Shown here: in pieces, positions 27,709-37,467 of the stretch | Numbering within the stretch: the stretch's first letter is position 1 | Layout: the number at the start of each line of letters is the position of its first letter | Assembly: GCF_022132145.1 (NCBI RefSeq) | Contig: NZ_JAJISP010000005.1 | Coordinates: 124,001 to 188,000, forward strand | Direction of reading: 5' to 3' | Source of the DNA: Pseudomonas sp. MMS21 TM103 | GTDB lineage: Bacteria; Pseudomonadota; Gammaproteobacteria; Pseudomonadales; Pseudomonadaceae | DNA: 64,000 nt | The notes under the pieces: generated by a model | What the model saw: the letters and a program-made list of their open reading frames with translations, nothing else | The model's database searches: none | Told to the model about the DNA's origin: nothing | Program-made: the position numbers and the translations under genes

Positions 27709-28614
27709 ATGGATCTCGCCACCCTCAATGCCTTTATCGCCATCGCCGAGCTTGGCAGCTTCTCCGAGGCCGCCGAACGCTTGCACCTGACCCAGCCGGC
27801 CGTGAGCAAACGCATCGCCAGCCTGGAGCAGCAATTGAATGTGCGCCTGTTCGACCGCCTGGGTCGTGAGGTGAGCCTGACCGAGGCCGGCCGCGCCCTG
27901 CTGCCACGTGCCTACCAGATTCTCAATGTGCTGGACGATACCCGCCGCGCCCTGACCAACCTCAGCGGCGAAGTCAGCGGCCGGCTGACGTTGGCCACCA
28001 GCCACCATATCGGCCTGCATCGTTTGCCGCCCTTGCTGCGCGCCTTCACCCGTGAGCACCCGCAGGTGAAGCTGGACATCCAGTTTCTCGATTCCGAAGT
28101 GGCCTACGAAGAAGTCCTCCACGGGCGCGCCGAGCTGGCGGTGATCACCCTGGCCCCGGACACCCGCGAACCGGTACATGCGGTCGCGGTGTGGGACGAC
28201 CCCCTGGATTTCGTTGCAGCGCCCGAACACCCGCTGGCACGCAGCGAAGCGATCAGCCTGGCCGACGTAGCCCTGCACCCGGCAGTATTTCCGGGCGGCA
28301 ATACCTTTACCCACCACATCGTGCGGCGCCTGTTCGAAGCCCAGGGACTGACGCCGAATATCGCCATGAGCACCAACTATCTGGAAACCATCAAGATGAT
28401 GGTGTCGATCGGCCTGGCCTGGAGCGTATTACCCCGTACCATGCTCGACGAGCAGGTCGCCCGTCTGCCGCTGCCCGGTATCCAGCTGTCGCGGCAACTC
28501 GGCTACATCTCGCACACCGAGCGCACCTTATCGAATGCCGCACGCGCCTTCATGCAGCTGCTCGATGCCCAGCGCGACGACCTTGCACAGGCGCCTGCGC
28601 AAAGGCTAACGTGA
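27709..28614 (+). CDS. LysR-family regulator divergent from leuC
   Basis: A 301-residue LysR-type regulator. The helix-turn-helix occupies residues about 1-60 (FIAIAELGSFSEAAERLHLT, then QPAVSKRIASLEQQL), followed by a linker helix and the two-lobed effector domain. A GGAGC ribosome site precedes the ATG. Divergence from leuCD and the shared box at 27609 suggest control of leucine genes or of itself; the effector is unknown. From memory this is the position of PA3122. Confidence 0.9.
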   Translation: MDLATLNAFIAIAELGSFSEAAERLHLTQPAVSKRIASLEQQLNVRLFDRLGREVSLTEAGRALLPRAYQILNVLDDTRRALTNLSGEVSGRLTLATSHHIGLHRLPPLLRAFTREHPQVKLDIQFLDSEVAYEEVLHGRAELAVITLAPDTREPVHAVAVWDDPLDFVAAPEHPLARSEAISLADVALHPAVFPGGNTFTHHIVRRLFEAQGLTPNIAMSTNYLETIKMMVSIGLAWSVLPRTMLDEQVARLPLPGIQLSRQLGYISHTERTLSNAARAFMQLLDAQRDDLAQAPAQRLT

Positions 28615-28707
28615 CCGGATAACGATAAAAAAGGGCCCGTTACATGACCCTGAACCACTATCATTTCACTACCCAGCACAGCTCATCCCATAACCAAAAG
28701 GCTGCCA

Positions 28708-31700
28708 ATGGCCAACGCCAGTGACAACCGGCCACCGCTGCCGCACATTCCTGCCCTGGATCCGGTCGTGTTCGAGAACACCTGGAACGACGCCCCGCGC
28801 CTGCTGGCGGCACTCAACGGCGCGCAACTGGGCGCCTGGTACTGGGATGTGCCAAGCGGCCAGGTCAGTTGGTCGCGGGGCGCCCAGGCCTTGTTCGGCC
28901 TGGACCCGAGCCGCCCCTTGCGCACCCGGGTCGACTACATCGAACTGATCCCGGAGGAAGACCGCCACCAAGTCCTGCAGATGTTCCAGGCCGTGCTCGA
29001 CGGCGTACCCAGCAGCCATGCCCTGCAGCATCGCATTCGCTGGCCGGACGGCAGCCTGCACTGGCTGGAGATCAGCGGCAGCCTGCAGATCGATGACAGT
29101 GGCAAGCAACAGATGTTCGGCGTCATCCGCGACATCACCGCACAACAGCAGCGCGCCCAGGCGCTGCTCAACTCAGAACAGCGCTTCTCCACTCTGTTTC
29201 ACCTCAGCCCGGACGCGATCCTGCTGGTGCGTTTCGCCGACAGCCTGATCACAGAGGCCAACCAGCATTTCGCCAGCATCTTCGGCTGGCCGGTCGACGA
29301 GGCCGTTGGCCGCTCGACCCTCGACCTGAACCTCTGGGTGCATGAGCAGCAGCGCGACTATCTGCGCCGCACGGCGCCGAACAGCCGTGAACCGGCCACC
29401 CAGGAAGTGCAGATGCGTACCCGCGACGGGCGCATTCTCGACGGCGTGATGTCCAGCCAGTACATCGAGCTGGACGGTCAAGCCTTTCTGCTCAGCACCT
29501 TTCTCGATACCAGCGAACGCAAGCGCATCGAAGCGGCGCTACGCAGCAGCGAGGAGAAATTCGCCCAAGCGTTCTGCCACACCCCCGACGCGGTAGTGAT
29601 CACCGACAAGGAAACCGGGCGCTTTATCGAGGTCAACCCGGCTTTCGAACGGCAATTCGGCTGGAACAATAGCGAAACCCTGGGGCTCACCTCGCTGGAG
29701 CTGGGTATCTGGGCCGATCCCAAGGACCGCCAGCGGATGCTTGAGGCGGTGCATCAAGGTCGCCTGGACGAGTTGGAGGTACGCCTGCACAGCCGCGATG
29801 GCAGCGTCAGCGACAACCTGCTGTTCGGCGGCGAAATCGAGCTGGACGGACACACCTGCCTGGTGCTGACAGTACGCGACATCACCCAGCAGCGCGCCCA
29901 GGAGCAGGCCCTTAAAAACAGCCAGGAACGCCTGACCCTGGCCCTGGAGTCCGCCGACCTGGGCACCTGGGACTGGCACATCCCCAGCAACATGCTGTTT
30001 GCCTCGGCCCGCGCCTCAACGCTGCACGGCTTCAGCCAGGCGCCCTTTCATGGTGATTTTCGCGAGTTCTTCGGCCATGTCCCCATGGACGACCGGCTGG
30101 CCATGCGCCAGTCCTACCGCGAGCTGGTAGAAGGTACTGGCCAGGACTCCCAGGTCACCTACCGAGCAACCTATGGCAATGGCAAAGTGCACTTTCTCGA
30201 GAGCACCGCCAAGCTCTACCGCGACGAACAAGGCAAGCCCTTGCGCATGGCCGGCATTCTCATCGACATCAGTGAACGGGTGCAGCGCGAACAACGCCTG
30301 TCGGCCTCGGAAGAGAAATTCGCCACCCTGTTCCAGGCCAGCCCCGACCCTATCTGCGTGTCGCGCATCCGCGACGGCGTATTCGTCGAAATCAACGACA
30401 GCTTCAGCCAGACCTTCGGCTGGACACCCGAGCAGATCGTCGGCCGCAGCGGCCCGGAGGCCGGCTTCTGGATCGACTGCGACGAACGCCGGCGCCTGTA
30501 CGACAAGCTCGCCGCGCACCAGGGCCTGGACAACGAGCAGGCCCGTTACCGTACCCGGACGGGCGATGAGCTGACCTGCGTGGTGTCCTGCCGTTACATC
30601 CGGGTCGACCGCCAGCTGTGCATCCTCTCCACCTTCCGCGACGTCAGCGAACGCCTGCAAGCCGAGGCAGCACTCAAGGCCAGCCAGGAAAAATTCGCCA
30701 AGGCCTTTCACTCCAGCCCCGACGCCATCACCATCACCGAGCGCGATACGGCTCGCTACATCGAGGTCAACGAGGGCTTCTTCCGCCTCACCGGCTACCG
30801 CGCCGAGGAGGTCATCGGTCACTCGGCCCTGGAGCTGAATATCTGGGCCGAGCCCAGACAGCGCCTGGAGATGCTCGAAACGCTCCAGCGTGACGGCCGC
30901 ATAACGCACCGGGAAATGTTCGGCAAACACCGCGACGGCAGTATCAAGACGGTGGAGGTCTCGGTCGAGCCGATTGACCTGAACGGCCTCGATTGCCTGC
31001 TGCTGACCGCCCGCGATATCAGCTTGCTGAAGGAAGCCCAGGCGCAGATCCAGCACCTGGCCTACCACGACTCGCTGACCAACCTGCCCAACCGCGCCCT
31101 ACTCATGGACCGCCTGACCCAGCAGATCGCCCTGCTCAAGCGCCACGACCTGCGCGGCGCCCTGCTGTTTCTCGATCTCGACCACTTCAAGCACATCAAC
31201 GACTCGCTCGGCCACCCGGTCGGCGACAGCGTGCTCAAACTGATCACCGCTCGCCTGGAAGCCAGCGTACGCTTGGAAGATACGGTCGCCCGCCTCGGCG
31301 GTGACGAGTTCGTTATCCTGCTCTCCGGCCTCGAGGGCAAACGCTCGGCCGTCACCCGCCAGGCCCACATGGTCGCGGAGAAACTGCGCAAGCTGCTGGC
31401 CGAACCCATGCTCATCGACGGCCATCGCCTGCAGGTCACACCGAGCATCGGCATCGCCCTGATCCCTGACCACGGCGCCACTCCGGCCGACCTGCTGAAA
31501 CGCGCCGACATCGCCCTCTATCGCGCCAAGGACTCCGGGCGCAATACCGTCCAGCTGTTCCGGCGGACCATGCAGGAAGCCGCCAGCGAACGGTTACGCC
31601 TGGAAAATGACCTGCGCCAGGCTCTGGCGCGCGGCGAGTTCGAGCTGTATTTCCAGGCCCAGGCGGATGCCCGCTCCGGCCAGATCATCGGCGCCGAGGT

Positions 31701-32385
31701 ACTCCTGCGCTGGCTCCACCCAACCCTTGGCCCGCAGTCACCGGCACTGTTCATCCACGTGCTGGAGGAAAGCGGATTGATCCTCGAAGTGGGTGGCTGG
31801 GTGCTCGCCGAAGCCTGCCATGCCTGCGCGCAATTGCTCGAAGAAGGGCTGATCGATGCACAGAACTTCAGCCTGTGCGTCAACATCAGCCCGCGCCAGT
31901 TCCGCCATAACGACTTTGTCGAGCGCGTGGAATGCAGCCTGCGCAGTAGCACCTTACCCAGACCGATGCTCAAGCTGGAAATCACCGAAGGCATTGTCAT
32001 CCAGAACATCGAGGACACCATTGCCAAGATGAATCGCCTGAAGAAGCTCGGCGTCAGCTTCGCCATGGACGATTTTGGCACGGGCTATTCCTCGCTGACC
32101 TACCTCAAACGCCTGCCGGTGGACCTGCTGAAGATCGACCAATCCTTCGTCCGCGACGCCCCCCATGACGCCAACGATGCTGAAATCATTCGCGCCATCG
32201 TCGCCATGGCACGCAGCCTGGGCCTGGAGATCATTGCCGAAGGCGTCGAGCAACAGGAACAGCTGGATTTTCTCGAACAACAGGGCTGCCACCTGTACCA
32301 GGGCTACCTGTTCAGCAAGCCGCTGCCATTGCCCGAATTCCGTGCCCTGCTGGCACACACTCGACAGCGTCCGGCGGCGTCCTGA
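28708..32385 (+). CDS. Six-PAS GGDEF/EAL cyclic-di-GMP protein
   Basis: A 1225-residue cytoplasmic sensor without membrane helices. I can delimit six PAS-type segments at roughly residues 25-150, 152-275, 276-400, 401-530, 531-655 and 656-775, each closing with a DITAQQ, DTSERK, DITQQR, DISERV, DVSERL or DISLLK strand. Then a diguanylate cyclase domain with intact GGDEF (near 864) and an EAL domain whose signature is EVL (AEVLLRW near 996) but with NISPRQF, EITEG, DDFGTGYSS and EGVEQ preserved, so phosphodiesterase activity is plausible. PAS 2, 3, 5 and 6 resemble each other (SPDAI/TPDAV..., LNLWV/LGIWA), pointing to internal duplication. It stands alone after the LysR gene. Confidence 0.92.
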   Translation: MANASDNRPPLPHIPALDPVVFENTWNDAPRLLAALNGAQLGAWYWDVPSGQVSWSRGAQALFGLDPSRPLRTRVDYIELIPEEDRHQVLQMFQAVLDGVPSSHALQHRIRWPDGSLHWLEISGSLQIDDSGKQQMFGVIRDITAQQQRAQALLNSEQRFSTLFHLSPDAILLVRFADSLITEANQHFASIFGWPVDEAVGRSTLDLNLWVHEQQRDYLRRTAPNSREPATQEVQMRTRDGRILDGVMSSQYIELDGQAFLLSTFLDTSERKRIEAALRSSEEKFAQAFCHTPDAVVITDKETGRFIEVNPAFERQFGWNNSETLGLTSLELGIWADPKDRQRMLEAVHQGRLDELEVRLHSRDGSVSDNLLFGGEIELDGHTCLVLTVRDITQQRAQEQALKNSQERLTLALESADLGTWDWHIPSNMLFASARASTLHGFSQAPFHGDFREFFGHVPMDDRLAMRQSYRELVEGTGQDSQVTYRATYGNGKVHFLESTAKLYRDEQGKPLRMAGILIDISERVQREQRLSASEEKFATLFQASPDPICVSRIRDGVFVEINDSFSQTFGWTPEQIVGRSGPEAGFWIDCDERRRLYDKLAAHQGLDNEQARYRTRTGDELTCVVSCRYIRVDRQLCILSTFRDVSERLQAEAALKASQEKFAKAFHSSPDAITITERDTARYIEVNEGFFRLTGYRAEEVIGHSALELNIWAEPRQRLEMLETLQRDGRITHREMFGKHRDGSIKTVEVSVEPIDLNGLDCLLLTARDISLLKEAQAQIQHLAYHDSLTNLPNRALLMDRLTQQIALLKRHDLRGALLFLDLDHFKHINDSLGHPVGDSVLKLITARLEASVRLEDTVARLGGDEFVILLSGLEGKRSAVTRQAHMVAEKLRKLLAEPMLIDGHRLQVTPSIGIALIPDHGATPADLLKRADIALYRAKDSGRNTVQLFRRTMQEAASERLRLENDLRQALARGEFELYFQAQADARSGQIIGAEVLLRWLHPTLGPQSPALFIHVLEESGLILEVGGWVLAEACHACAQLLEEGLIDAQNFSLCVNISPRQFRHNDFVERVECSLRSSTLPRPMLKLEITEGIVIQNIEDTIAKMNRLKKLGVSFAMDDFGTGYSSLTYLKRLPVDLLKIDQSFVRDAPHDANDAEIIRAIVAMARSLGLEIIAEGVEQQEQLDFLEQQGCHLYQGYLFSKPLPLPEFRALLAHTRQRPAAS

Positions 32386-32453
32386 AGGGCCGCGCAGCGA
32401 AACACCTGCGCCACGACGCCGACCGCGCCCAGACCGCCCCGGAGACCCGCCCT

Positions 32454-33200
32454 ATGCGTAAAGTCATGCTGATCACCGGCGCCAGCCGCGGCATCGGTGC
32501 TGCCACCGCCAGGCTGGCAGCGGCCCAGGGCTATGCCCTTTGCCTCAATTACCACCAGCACAGCCAGGCCGCCGAGACGCTGGCGGACCAAATCGTCGCG
32601 GCTGGCGGACAGGCCATCGCCGTGCAGGCCGACGTTGCCGATGAAGCTCAGGTACTGCGGCTGTTCGCCAGCCTCGACCGGCACTTCGGCCGCCTCGACG
32701 TGCTGGTCAACAACGCCGGCATACTGGAGCAGCAGATGCGCCTCGAACAGATGGACCTCGGCCGCTGGCAGCGAGTCTTCGCCGTCAACGTATTCGGCAG
32801 CTTTCTCTGTGCCCGCGAGGCGGTGAATCGCATGTCGACCCGCCGTGGCGGCAGTGGCGGTGCCATCGTCAACCTGTCGTCGGTGGCCGCCCGCCTCGGC
32901 GCGCCCGGCGAATACATCGACTATGCCGCCGCCAAAGGCGCCATCGACAGCCTGACCCTGGGCCTGGCCAAGGAAGTCGCCGGCGACGGCATTCGGGTCA
33001 ATGCCGTGCGCCCCGGGGTGATCGACACCGAGATCCACGCCAGCGGCGGCGAACCGGCACGGGTCGCCCGGGTCAGCCCGAGCGTACCCATGGGCCGCGG
33101 CGGCCTGGCCGAGGAAGTCGCCCAGGCGATTCTCTGGCTGGCCAGCGAACAGGCGTCCTACACCAGCGGCGCCCTGCTGGATGTCAGCGGCGGACGCTGA
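32454..33200 (+). CDS. Short-chain dehydrogenase/reductase
   Basis: A 248-residue classical SDR. The cofactor motif is TGASRGIGAAT near residue 7, NNAG is at about 86, the catalytic Ser in NLSSVAA near 139 and the Tyr-x3-Lys pair in DYAAAKGA near 155. The ATG is preceded by GGAGA. It reduces or oxidises a carbonyl or alcohol with NAD(P)(H); the substrate cannot be inferred, though the sequence is close to sugar/glucose-dehydrogenase-like SDRs. It converges on dusC. Confidence 0.92.
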   Translation: MRKVMLITGASRGIGAATARLAAAQGYALCLNYHQHSQAAETLADQIVAAGGQAIAVQADVADEAQVLRLFASLDRHFGRLDVLVNNAGILEQQMRLEQMDLGRWQRVFAVNVFGSFLCAREAVNRMSTRRGGSGGAIVNLSSVAARLGAPGEYIDYAAAKGAIDSLTLGLAKEVAGDGIRVNAVRPGVIDTEIHASGGEPARVARVSPSVPMGRGGLAEEVAQAILWLASEQASYTSGALLDVSGGR

Positions 33201-33261
33201 GCACGCCGCCAGCATCTGTCCTGCAGGCGCCAACTTGCTGGTTCCTGCAGGCGCCTTGTTC

Positions 33262-34245
33262 TCAAGCGATGGTCCATTGTTCCTGGCGCGAGGCAATCGG
33301 AACATCGACGCCAAGCAAGGCATCGATCCGCAGGCAATCGTTCTCCCGACGCAGCGAATTGAACAACGCGAACGCCTCGGGATAGCTGCGGGTAAGCATC
33401 GCCAGCCATTGCTTCAGGCGCCCCGGGGCATAGCGCGGGGACATCTTGCGCCGTGCCTGCTGCCAGAAATCGGCGAGCAAGGGCTGCAACGCGGCCCAGT
33501 CCATTGCAACCACGGTCTGTCCGGCCCGCGCCGCGGCGATCTGCCGGGCCAGGTCCGGCCGCGCCACCAGCCCGCGGCCGAGCATGATGTTCTCGACGCC
33601 ACTGATTTCACGGCAGCGCCGCCAGTCGTCCAGCGTCCACACCTCGCCATTGGCGAACACCGGCACCTTGACCACCTCTTGCACCCGCGCCACCCACTCC
33701 CAATGCGCCGGCGGCTTGTAGCCCTCGACCTTGGTCCGCGCATGCACCACCAGCTGCGAGGCCCCGCCCTCGGCCAGGGCCTCGGCGCACTCCAGGGCGT
33801 AGTCCTTGTGATCGAACCCCAGGCGCATCTTGGCCGTTACCGGAATCCCGGCCGGCACCGTACGGCGCACCTCGCGGACGATGGCATGGAGCAGTTCCGG
33901 CTCTTTCAATAACACCGCGCCGCCACGGGACTTGTTCACGGTTTTCGCCGGGCAGCCGAAATTGAGGTCGATCACCGGCGCGCCGAGGCCACAGGCAAAG
34001 GCGGCGTTATCCGCCAGGCACTGCGGATCAGAACCAAGAAACTGCACACGCACTGGCGTACCGGCCGCCGTTCGCGCAGCACTGAACAGTTCCGGCGCCA
34101 GCTTCTGATAGGTCGAGGCGGGCTGCACCCGCTCGGTGACACGAATAAACTCGGTCACGCACCAGTCGATGCCGCCGACCCGGGTCAGCACATCGCGAAG
34201 GATTTCATCGACCAATCCTTCCATCGGTGCAAGGGCGATCTGCAT
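33262..34245 (-). CDS. dusC: tRNA-dihydrouridine(16) synthase DusC
   Basis: A flavin-dependent TIM-barrel enzyme that reduces uridine in the tRNA D-loop. The catalytic Cys is in [20 protein letters not shown] (split over about residues 95-114); [20 protein letters not shown] is the Dus N-terminus and [12 protein letters not shown] the FMN-phosphate site. The 327-residue length and lack of long insertions fit the DusC subgroup. The short 61-bp space to the converging SDR contains two direct copies of CCTGCAGGCGCC 24 bp apart. Confidence 0.93.
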   Translation of the reverse strand: MQIALAPMEGLVDEILRDVLTRVGGIDWCVTEFIRVTERVQPASTYQKLAPELFSAARTAAGTPVRVQFLGSDPQCLADNAAFACGLGAPVIDLNFGCPAKTVNKSRGGAVLLKEPELLHAIVREVRRTVPAGIPVTAKMRLGFDHKDYALECAEALAEGGASQLVVHARTKVEGYKPPAHWEWVARVQEVVKVPVFANGEVWTLDDWRRCREISGVENIMLGRGLVARPDLARQIAAARAGQTVVAMDWAALQPLLADFWQQARRKMSPRYAPGRLKQWLAMLTRSYPEAFALFNSLRRENDCLRIDALLGVDVPIASRQEQWTIA

Positions 34246-34395
34246 AGCAACATTCTCGAAAAAACGTCGCGTAGTTTACGCGGCGAATTGCCCTGAATGA
34301 AATGCCCGCCAAGACAGGCACCACCCAGCGAGATGGAACGCCGCCGGTATCAGGGAGTCCACTATCGGGACACAAAAATGCCCCGGAGGACGAAC

Positions 34396-34785
34396 ATGCG
34401 CATCCTGATACTGCTCGCCAGCCTGTACAGCAGTCTCGGCCTGAGCCATGCAGAGGCACTGGCGCCAGGTGCAGCCGGACAGCAGCCCGCAGCCGAAGAA
34501 ATGGCCAAATTGATCATCGGTCGCGACCACAAGGTGCCGAACGCCTGCGCTGTCGAACTGCTTGTGGAGAAGAAGCCAGTGGCACAACTGCCGACCGGAA
34601 AAACGGTGAGCCTGGATGTGCCGGCCGGCACGCTCTACCTCAGGGCTCGACTGAAGCCAGCTGACAATTGCGATGCAGCCGGCCTGGCCAGCGGCCAGTC
34701 GGTTCTGCTCGAACCCGGAGAGACCCGGCAGTACCTGGTAATGCTCGACAACAACGCATTGTTCCTGGCCCCGCAACTGCACTAA
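34396..34785 (+). CDS. Small exported hypothetical protein
   Basis: A 129-residue protein with a signal peptide (MRILILLASLYSSLGLSHAE, cleavage near residue 19-20). The mature part has two cysteines (NACAV and DNCDA) that may form a disulfide and a repeated beta-strand character (TVSLDVPAGTLYLRARL, SVLLEPGETRQYLVML) like a small beta-sandwich of the PEGA type. The ATG at 34396 has a GGAGGA ribosome site; the frame upstream is noncoding. No function is known to me. It converges with the thioesterase gene, nine bases apart. Confidence 0.75.
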   Translation: MRILILLASLYSSLGLSHAEALAPGAAGQQPAAEEMAKLIIGRDHKVPNACAVELLVEKKPVAQLPTGKTVSLDVPAGTLYLRARLKPADNCDAAGLASGQSVLLEPGETRQYLVMLDNNALFLAPQLH

Positions 34786-34794
34786 CGGCGCGAG

Positions 34795-35244
34795 TCAGAG
34801 CTCCAGCGGAAAGGGGAGCTGCAAAGCACGGCCGTAGCCTTCGACGAACTCGACCGGCATGCGCTTGGGCTTGCCACTGGACAGTTCGATGCAGACAAAG
34901 GTGGTCTTGGCCCGCAACAAGGTGATGCCATCCGCTGGACGGATCAACTGAAAGCGCCGATCCATCTTCAGACGCTGATCCGACTCGACGATCCAGGTGG
35001 CCATCTGCAGCTCCTGATCCTCATAAGCGCTGGCCAGGTAATCGATCTCATGGCGCAGCACCGCCATGGCACGGTCGAGGCGCCGGTATTCGGCCAGGTC
35101 CAGGCCCAGGTATTGCGAGTGGCGCCAGGCGCAGCGCTCCAGCCAGCTGACATAGACCGCATTATTGACATGCCCAAGGCCATCTATGTCGTCGGCAACC
35201 ACGTTGACGTCGAGCACAAATGGATTAGCCAGGTCCCACCTCAT
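34795..35244 (-). CDS. Hotdog-fold acyl-CoA thioesterase (YbgC/FadM-like)
   Basis: A 149-residue single-domain hotdog protein. VADDIDGLGHVNNAVYVSWL carries the catalytic Asp of the 4HBT/YbgC/FadM group, and the pattern LRHEIDYLASAYEDQELQMATWI is typical. It would hydrolyse an acyl- or aryl-CoA in the cytoplasm. The ATG at 35244 (MRWDLANPFVLDV) is preferred; the longer frame up to 35370 is low-complexity and lacks family similarity. The 288-bp region up to the next, divergent gene shows no recognised feature. Confidence 0.88.
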   Translation of the reverse strand: MRWDLANPFVLDVNVVADDIDGLGHVNNAVYVSWLERCAWRHSQYLGLDLAEYRRLDRAMAVLRHEIDYLASAYEDQELQMATWIVESDQRLKMDRRFQLIRPADGITLLRAKTTFVCIELSSGKPKRMPVEFVEGYGRALQLPFPLEL

Positions 35245-35532
35245 CGCGACTGCTCCGGATTGCCGCTCAGCGCGCACGCAAGCACGGCAAAAGACGGCAG
35301 CCAGCCCCACACGGGCAGCGCTTGATTGATCCTCGCCATCGGGCTCATGGGCTTGCTCCTGAATCTTCAAATGATGGACTGCCAGGTTGGCTGGCGCCCC
35401 ATTCTAGGCGCTAAAGGCGCAGCAACTCCATGCCGCACACGCCAGTTCCCCCGCGTGCCTGAAAGAATCCACAGCCTGCGCGCGACTAATCGGCCTAAAG
35501 TATTTTGGTAAATCGGCCGAAGCCACTAGGCT

Positions 35533-37467
35533 ATGACCCCGCAGGCCATGTGGACATCGACCTGCGCCGCGTCATCAAGACCGTCACTGACCCGAGAGCC
35601 GTGCACTTTGATTGCAACCTTACGCCTGTTGCTGTTGTTACTCCTGCCCACCCTAAGCCAGGCGGGCGTCCTGACCCTGACCGCTGCAGAGCACGTCGTG
35701 CTGCCGGGGCCTTTCATGCAGGTCTGGCAAGATCCGCAAAAGCAGGCAGATATTGATGATGTACGCAGCCTGCCCGACTCAGCCTGGCAGCCGGTTGCCC
35801 GCCGCGATGCCAGCTTCGGCTACAGCGGCAGCGCCTACTGGCTGCGCCTGCAACTGCATAACCCCGAACCCCGCAACATGGACTGGGTACTGCTGATCGC
35901 TAACCCGCTGCTGGACTACCTCGATGCCTATGGCCTGGATGGCGAGCAGGTCTACCGCGCTGGCGATCAGCGTCCGTTCGCCGCGCGTTGGATCGAGCAC
36001 CGGCAACTGCTGCTACCGCTACACTTGGCCGCCGGGGAAAGCCGCGAACTGATCCTGCGCATGCAGACAGAAGGTTCGGCCAACCTCAGCGCCAGCCTGA
36101 TGACGAGCGCAACCTTCGACCGCCATGAACAACGCATGCTGCTCCTGCAGGGCCTGTTCTTCGGCGCGCTGGCGGCGCTGTTCGTCTACAACCTGTCGAT
36201 CTTCGTCATCACCCGCGACCGCGACTACCTCTGGTACAGCCTGTTCGTCGCCAGCTTCGGCGGCTACCAGTTCATCCAGCTCGGCTTCGCCCTGCAATGG
36301 CTCTGGCCGCAAGCGCTTGACTGGCACCAGCTGAGTTTCCCGCTCAGCTCGGCAGTGGCCACCCTGTTCGGAATCCTGTTCGCCTACGGCGTGCTCGACC
36401 TCCGGCACGCATCGCCGCGCTACACGCAGATCGTGCACGTGCTGCTGGGCTGCACCTGGCTGGTCATCGGCCTGTCCTTGTTCGCGCCCTACCAGATGGC
36501 ACTGTTCGGCGGTTTCGCCCTGGTCATCGTCTGCGCCGCACTCGCCTGCCTGTTCACCCTGTTGCGCTGGCGCGAGGGCTATAAACCCGCCCGCCTGTTC
36601 GCCATCGGCTGGTTCGTGCTGATCAGCGCCAGCCTGTTCAGCATCCTCAGCGGCACCGGCTTGATCGCCAATTCGCTGCTGACCCTGCACGCACAACAGA
36701 TCGGCGGACTGATCGAGCTGGTGGTGTTCTCCATCGCCCTGGCCGTGCGCATCCGTCAGGCGCAGCACGCCCAACGCCTGGCCCAGACGCAACTGCTCGC
36801 CCAGGAGCAACAGCTGAGCGTGGAACAAGCCAGGAGCCTGAGCCTGCAACGCCAGCTCAACGAGGGCTTGGAGATCCGCGTCAAGGAGCGCACAGCGGAA
36901 CTGGAACAAGCCCTGAAGGCACTGTCCGGCGCCCATCAGCAACTGTCCGAGCAGAACCGTCGGGACAGCCTGACCGGCCTGCTCAACCGCCAGACCCTCA
37001 ACGAAGAGTTGCATCGAAGCCTGGCCCAGGCCGTGCGCAGCCGGCGCCCTATGGCCATCCTGATGATGGACCTTGACCACTTCAAGCAGATCAACGATCA
37101 CTATGGCCATCTAGCCGGCGATGCCTGCCTACACCACGCTGCCCAACGCCTGCAGCAACGCTTGCGCGCCGGCGACCTGCTCGCCCGTTTCGGCGGCGAA
37201 GAGTTCGTCGCCGTACTCAACGATACCGATCAGGCCGGCGCCCATGACCTCGCGGAACAGCTGCGTGCTGATCTGGCCCGCCATCCCTGCACCTATCAAG
37301 GCCAGACCATCGACCTGACCACCAGCATCGGGGTGTGGGCCGGGCTACCCGCCAGTGCGGACAGCGAACAGCTGCTACAGCAGGCCGACCAGGCCCTCTA
37401 TCGCGCCAAGGCAGCCGGCCGCAATCGCGTGGAAAGCTATGAAGCCAGCTCACTTGACGAGGTCTGA
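35533..37467 (+). CDS. Membrane diguanylate cyclase with 7TMR-DISM sensor
   Basis: A sensor protein making cyclic di-GMP. Parts: signal peptide (LIATLRLLLLLLLPTLSQAG), a periplasmic DISMED2 beta-jelly-roll domain (about 50-190), a seven-helix 7TMR-DISM membrane domain (about 205-395), a coiled coil and a GGDEF domain with RFGGEEF near residue 553. An RAGD product-inhibition site lies exactly five residues before it, so feedback by c-di-GMP is expected. The start is uncertain: ATG at 35533 or 35548 puts about 25 extra residues before the signal peptide, whereas TTG at 35608, behind a GAGAG, begins right at it. The last 31 bp overlap the converging hydrolase gene. Confidence 0.9.
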   Translation: MTPQAMWTSTCAASSRPSLTREPCTLIATLRLLLLLLLPTLSQAGVLTLTAAEHVVLPGPFMQVWQDPQKQADIDDVRSLPDSAWQPVARRDASFGYSGSAYWLRLQLHNPEPRNMDWVLLIANPLLDYLDAYGLDGEQVYRAGDQRPFAARWIEHRQLLLPLHLAAGESRELILRMQTEGSANLSASLMTSATFDRHEQRMLLLQGLFFGALAALFVYNLSIFVITRDRDYLWYSLFVASFGGYQFIQLGFALQWLWPQALDWHQLSFPLSSAVATLFGILFAYGVLDLRHASPRYTQIVHVLLGCTWLVIGLSLFAPYQMALFGGFALVIVCAALACLFTLLRWREGYKPARLFAIGWFVLISASLFSILSGTGLIANSLLTLHAQQIGGLIELVVFSIALAVRIRQAQHAQRLAQTQLLAQEQQLSVEQARSLSLQRQLNEGLEIRVKERTAELEQALKALSGAHQQLSEQNRRDSLTGLLNRQTLNEELHRSLAQAVRSRRPMAILMMDLDHFKQINDHYGHLAGDACLHHAAQRLQQRLRAGDLLARFGGEEFVAVLNDTDQAGAHDLAEQLRADLARHPCTYQGQTIDLTTSIGVWAGLPASADSEQLLQQADQALYRAKAAGRNRVESYEASSLDEV

